Of a stretch of DNA of 64,000 nt, positions 43,301 to 49,300 are shown one piece after another. Made by a program: the position numbers and the translations under genes. The stretch comes from Incurvaria masculella (lineage: Eukaryota; Arthropoda; Insecta; Lepidoptera; Incurvariidae). The DNA lies in assembly GCA_946894095.1 (NCBI GenBank), contig OX335642.1, positions 16,565,021-16,629,020 of the forward strand, in the 5' to 3' direction. Every line of letters begins with the position of its first letter. Within the stretch, counting starts at the first letter, position 1. Below the pieces are notes generated by a model, which saw only the letters and a program-made list of their open reading frames with translations, was not told where the DNA came from and searched no databases.

Positions 43301-46300
43301 GATTATAGTAATTAAATTCTTGCCAACGCGGATATCGGAAACCTTAAAATAGTAAAAAAAAAACATTATCAGTCGTATTCAGAGAGAACCTGTAAAAACA
43401 TAGTACGAGATTAGCACCGGACTAACCATACAACAAACCGGTTAAAGTTAGTCCGACCACTCTGAATAAGGCTTTTTTTTTGTTTACATAAAGTTATTAA
43501 GTTTCTTTTAGTCAGCGTAGAGTGGCCATGGCAAATTTTGCTCTGATTGTACTGGAAGAGGCATCACTATAATACATTATAATATAGGAGATATGATGTC
43601 TTATGAAATATTCAATATGCTCTGAAATGACATCCGTACCAGTCCCTTTCATGATGCAGTCAAACTTGGCGAGCCATGAAGTCAACACTGTCTCCTTACT
43701 CAACCCGTCGATCTCCGGCAAAGACCTGCATTTTGAAATTGACATCAATTTAGTGAAACAATTTTATTTTCACATTACTAGGTACATACTTGTTCCTGGG
43801 CTCAATTCATTTCTTTCTTACGCACTGGGTCGTTTTAGCCCAAAAGTATGTAGCTGTGAGACAATATATTTTCATGGATTAAAAAAAAAAATAACAAAAA
43901 AAATAACAAAAACTACGACTATTTGATGGATTGTAATAATGTTGAACTCATAAACTTAATACATTTCGAAATACATATTAATTTTCGAGTGTTTTGTAAT
44001 TTTACGACTTTGGACACCAAATCTTAAACTATAACTCATATTCAAAAATGAATTGTTTGAATACATAACATCTTCGCCCAAAAAATAGCTAGCTTCTTAC
44101 TCTACATGAAAACTATAACTTCCGATAGTAGTCCCATCGGATTTATTGATGATATTTTTATTTTATTTATTTGATAAGGTTTGCTGACAGGCGGCTACAC
44201 AACAGAACATACATACTTTTAGGGTTCTGTACCCAAAGGGTGCCAACGGAACGCTATTACTAAGCCTCCGCTGTCCGTCCGTCCGTCTGTCCGTCTGTCA
44301 GAGGGCTGTATCTCATGAACCGTAATACGTAGGCAGCTGAATTTTTCACAGAATGTGTATTTATTTTGCCGCTATGGCAACAAATAGACAAAATTAAAAA
44401 AATATTAAAATTAAACCCATACACAAAACGTGATTTTTTGGGGTTATATCATGTATGATGGTACGGAACCCTTCGTGTGTGAGTCCAACTGGCACTTGAC
44501 CGGTTTTTTTTAAGTATAAAAAAGAACTATAGGTGTGCAGCCCAATAACATGACACATGCTAAAAAACAGTTTTAAATTGTATGGGAATGGTAAAAATAT
44601 ATATATTAGACAAAACATAATAATATCATGGAATTGAATATACTGAATTGATATAATGCCCGCAAAACCAAAAATAAGCAATCAAGGAGTAAGAGCTGAG
44701 TGGCGTTGCTACTCTGAGTAGCTATGGAGAATACTAGTCGATAAATGTTCAAAATTGATTAAGGAAGACCACGGCCTTCCTCTCTCACCGGGTAAGATTA
44801 GCGTTCTTTTTTTTATTGAATTCCTCGTCGTGTCAAACCTTCCAGGAAATTGGCGGAACTAATCAAGAGACACTGAGAAATTCCGACCCAGCGCCACGTG
44901 CCGCCACGCTTCACGGAAGTGGCTTCACGTGTGCACAATACCATCTGCTCCATGCACTCATACTTGAGAAACGTCGTGCTAAGAAGGTGCAAAGAGTTCT
45001 GGAACGATCTCCACAGGTTCTGCAACGATTCCTTCCACAGATGTGGATTCCTTCGATAGGATCTGGATCTCGCCTTTCAGGAACTGATCGGAGCTATGCG
45101 AGTGACACGGAATAAGTCTGACCTGACGCGCTTCTCGATGTTGTTGCGGAACACCTCGCGAAAGTCGTGGTGGCTGCACGCGCCGGAGCGCACCATCTGC
45201 TCCACGCGCTCCGACTTGAGGAACACGTCGTGGTACGACTGCACCGCGTTCTGGAACGCCTCGTCCGCCAGGATCTGGGTCTCTCCTTTTAGGAATGCCT
45301 GCAACATTAATGCGGGAGTTAGAAGAACTTAATGATCTGGTTAGATAATGTATTAAAATTTGCTCAATTCAGAGATATATTTTGAAAGCAACGTGGATGT
45401 TTCAGTGTGGGAATGGGTTCAATTAGTTGAATCTTCTCTAATTGATAAAAATAATGTTATTTATGAACATTAATAATGGAAATAAAAAAGATGCACTTAA
45501 CTAAGCCTCCTAAGACTAAGACTCCTAATATTTATGGCGTTGTAATGGAAAAAAAGTAGTTTAAAATTATATAGATTGACTGACATATCAAGGTGCCTGG
45601 CTCTAAGTTTGCCTCCACTTATCCAGTTTTGCGTCCAAACTGTGACCAATCAATCAATCTGAAGCAAGCGATGGCTGGACAGGGCGTGATGCTCGTGAAC
45701 GGGTGCTGTTTGTGGGGACTGGCCTGCTCCAATTGGCAACATGTCAGATGGCGGGTATATTATGGCATGAATTATGGATTTTTGTGAATTCATATAATAT
45801 GAATTCATATATTTAATTTATTGCTTTAACCTGTGTTTTCCTTTTATCATAATTTGTAAATACTTACTGTTAATGTTACAAACAAATAAATAAGTTAAAA
45901 ATATAAATAAGTAGGTACCAATACCATGTATTTCTGTAAGCAGTGGCAAACACTTTTGTCAACTTAGACTAAGAGGACGTTTTTACCAGAGGATTTAGTT
46001 GCCAGTTCTTCTTCGCTGGGATTGCTGAACTGGCTAATAAAAAAATATTACCAATCCGACTGCAGTGTACTGCTTATGGATGATAAAAAAACAACAATCC
46101 GTAACCACATTTTTTCCTCGTTCTTTCTTGAATGACCGTTTGCACCTTAAAGTACGTCATTGCACCCGGAACCTGACCTGAAAAGCTTGATGTGGCGGCG
46201 CGTCATGTCGGTGGGATGAAAGGGCGATGAAGGTGGCGATGAAGGGGTGCGAGATGGTGCGCCATGAGCTTGGTGTGCCGGCGCGTCATGTCGGTGGGCT

Positions 46301-49300
46301 GCTTGGCGTTGAGGGGGTGCGCGATGCAGCTGAACACAACTAGTGATTGTACCTGAAACCTGGCCTGGATTGTCTCGAGCTGGTGCGGCGTGAGCTAAGT
46401 GTGCCGGGGCGTCGTGTCGGTGGGCTGCTTGGCGTTGAGGGGGTGCGCGATGCAGCTGGACACAACTAGTGAGTTTACCTGAAACCTGGCCTGGATTGTC
46501 TCGAGCTGGTGCGGCGTGAGCTAAGTGTGCCGGCGCGTCGTGTCGGTGGGCTGCTTGGCGTTGAGGGGGTGCGCGATGCAGCTGAACACAACTAGTGATT
46601 TTACCTGAAACCTGGCCTGGATTGTCTCGAGCTGGTGCGGCGTGAGCTAAGTGTGCCGGCGCGTGTTGTCGGTGGGCTGCTTGGCGTTGAAAGGGTGCGC
46701 GATGCAGCTGGACACAACTAGTGAGTTTACCTGAAACCTGGCCTGGATTGTCTCGAGCTGGTGCGGGGTGAGCTTAGAGTGCCAGCGCGTCATGTCGGTG
46801 GGCTGCTTGGCGTGGAAGGGGTGCGCGATGCAGCTGGACACAACTAGTGAGTTTACCTGAAACCTGGCCTGGATTGTCTCGAGCTGGTGCGGCGTGAGCT
46901 AAGTGTGCCGGCGCGTCGTGTCGGTGGGCTGCTTGGCGTTGAAGGGGTGCGCAATGCAGCTGGACACAACTAGTGAGTTTACCTGAAACCTGGCCTGGAT
47001 TGTCTCGAGCTGGTGCGGCGTGAGCTTAGAGTGCCAGCGCGTCATGTCGGTGGGCTGCTTGGCGTGGAAGGGGTGCGCGATGCAGCTGGACAAAACTAGT
47101 GAGTTTACCTGAAACCTGGCCTGGATTGTCTCGAGCTGGTGCGGCGTGAGCTTAGTGTGCCGGCGCGTCATGTCGGTGGGCTGCTTGGCGTTAAAGGGGT
47201 GCGCGATGCAGCGGGAAACGAACACGTACAGTTGCAGGCGACGCTTGCGTTCCTCCTCTATCTTTTCTATGCGCTCCTGAAAGTTTTACATGAAGTGAGC
47301 ACGTACAATAACAATCATTAAATTTAACAAGGAAATAAACCTGCATCTCCTTTGGACCGAAACCTTTTTTTATTCATATGCACGTAGCATGTCCCCTAGG
47401 AGGTGCCCAACATCGTCCATGAGCTTTCGAACTTTTCCGGCCGGCAAGGTGCTTCGTCACAACATGTTTGAATAATACAACCTAGGGTAGGTTGTATTTT
47501 TCGTTAAATACCTCGGCATTCCACAGTTTACTGTTCGTACAAATAAATGATCCAGAGGATCCGTTGCTTGTTGCTTCTAATATGAGGAATGGTAATGGTA
47601 CAAATGGTTGCCAATTCCCTGCCAATTCCGCGTCAAGCGATGGTAGAAAAGGGGACAGAGGACTAGCATATGCAGTTCCGAAAATCATTGTGTGTAAGTA
47701 GGTATGTATGAAAAAATGTACGAGATGATGTCTGAGGAAGCGAAAGAAATACGATGTAATCTCAGATCGAAAAAGGAAGAAGTTATGCCATCTAGCGCTC
47801 ATACTATGAAACCCACTGTCTCACATTAGGCTGAAGTGCAATCTCTGGTTAGCATTATCCGGTTTGTACGCGCTACAGGCAAACACAGACGTTTTGGGGC
47901 GTGTGTGCGGTTGGAAACCATCGATATTTTGGGAAATTACTTTGTGGTACACGAAGTGTGGCCAGCTTCCCATACGATTATATGCGTGATTTTTCGATGG
48001 CGAAGACGCGAGTGAATGACCAACTTCTCCTTATATTCTCTTCTGTTTGTTATGTATTTACAGCGATGTGTTGCTTCGGTTTGGGGTACCTGCGGGTCTT
48101 GGTCCTTGTCGGAGTGGCTGGCGGCGGACGGACTCGGAGATGGCGCCGGCGGCTCCCCCGAACTCGTGCTCCCAGTGGACGTCCTGCGGTTATAACTAAC
48201 CTGGTCATTCTTACTACCGTTGTCCATGGAACAGTTGTATTGTATTGTATTTCATCAAATTTGTAGACAAGCTACATCAGCGGCACTTTTGTTGTCACAG
48301 ACCCGTCAACCCATTTTACTAAAATACTAAATAAATTATACTTCTTGCGAAAACTAGACTCAGGAAGTTGCCACCAGTCAGAGTCGCGTGGAAAAAGTCA
48401 TTTTATGCATTGAAAATAGCTTATTTTTATTACTTTCCGCGCTATGGAAACATTAAATAAAAAACATAAATCTATCGTTGTTCTTACTTTTTGAACAAAA
48501 TGATGAGATATTGTTAAGATCATGTTGTAGTTCCAAACAGTCATTAAAAGACGAAATTTTCTTTACACATTTTTCATCGCCAGGAGGGAACATGAATTCA
48601 TAATGACTTTATCGATATCATTGATATTAAGCGTAAATAATAAGGGACCCATATGGGATGCCTGAGGTACCCCGGAGCTGATGTTTACGAATTCGGATGT
48701 GTGTCCCTTGAGAGAAACTGCTTCACTTCTATTGTCAAATGTACGACTTGATCCACCTGAATAGGTCACCGTGTATACCGAGGTTCTATAGCTTTTTCAA
48801 AAGTATGCTGTGAGTAATTTTGTCGAAGGCTTTTGAGAAATCAGAATACACGGCATTCACCTACATTTTATTACATTAATAAAACTGGATTGGTTTTATC
48901 GTACATTAAATATTTTTTTTATTCAATTAACTCGAATTTGTCAATTGCGGCGTCTGAATTCGTCATCAATATTTCATAATAATGATTCTAAGTTTAAAGC
49001 AGGTCAAAATGTCGACTTTTAAAATTTCGACTAGATATTTTAGTCTTCCCAACTGTCAAATCCTACCTAATGGTACAGCGGAGTCAGAATCAGTTATCTC
49101 CAAAAGATACTCACGCGTGCGGCGGTGGAGGCGCGAGGGCGGCGGAGTCCCGGGCGCGGGCGGCGGGGTGGGGGGGCGCGGCGAGCGGGGCCGCCGTCAG
49201 CGAGGGCACCGCTCCTGAAACGTGAGAACCTCCTGAAGCGAACTAGCCGGCTGTGTCGGATTCCGAAATGGCTTTGTTGCTCCCATGAAATCACCGAACA

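Larger units (their letters stand above)
39937..43639 (-). other. Cadps intron 7
   Basis: A 3.7-kb intron with a 138-bp MITE (41676), a broken LINE (42405) and a short MITE (43372). No further exon seen. Confidence 0.6.

Noticed and set aside
46185..47280. CRISPR-like regular array
   Set aside because: Units are contiguous, lack unique spacers, and are pieces of a coding exon in an animal gene.
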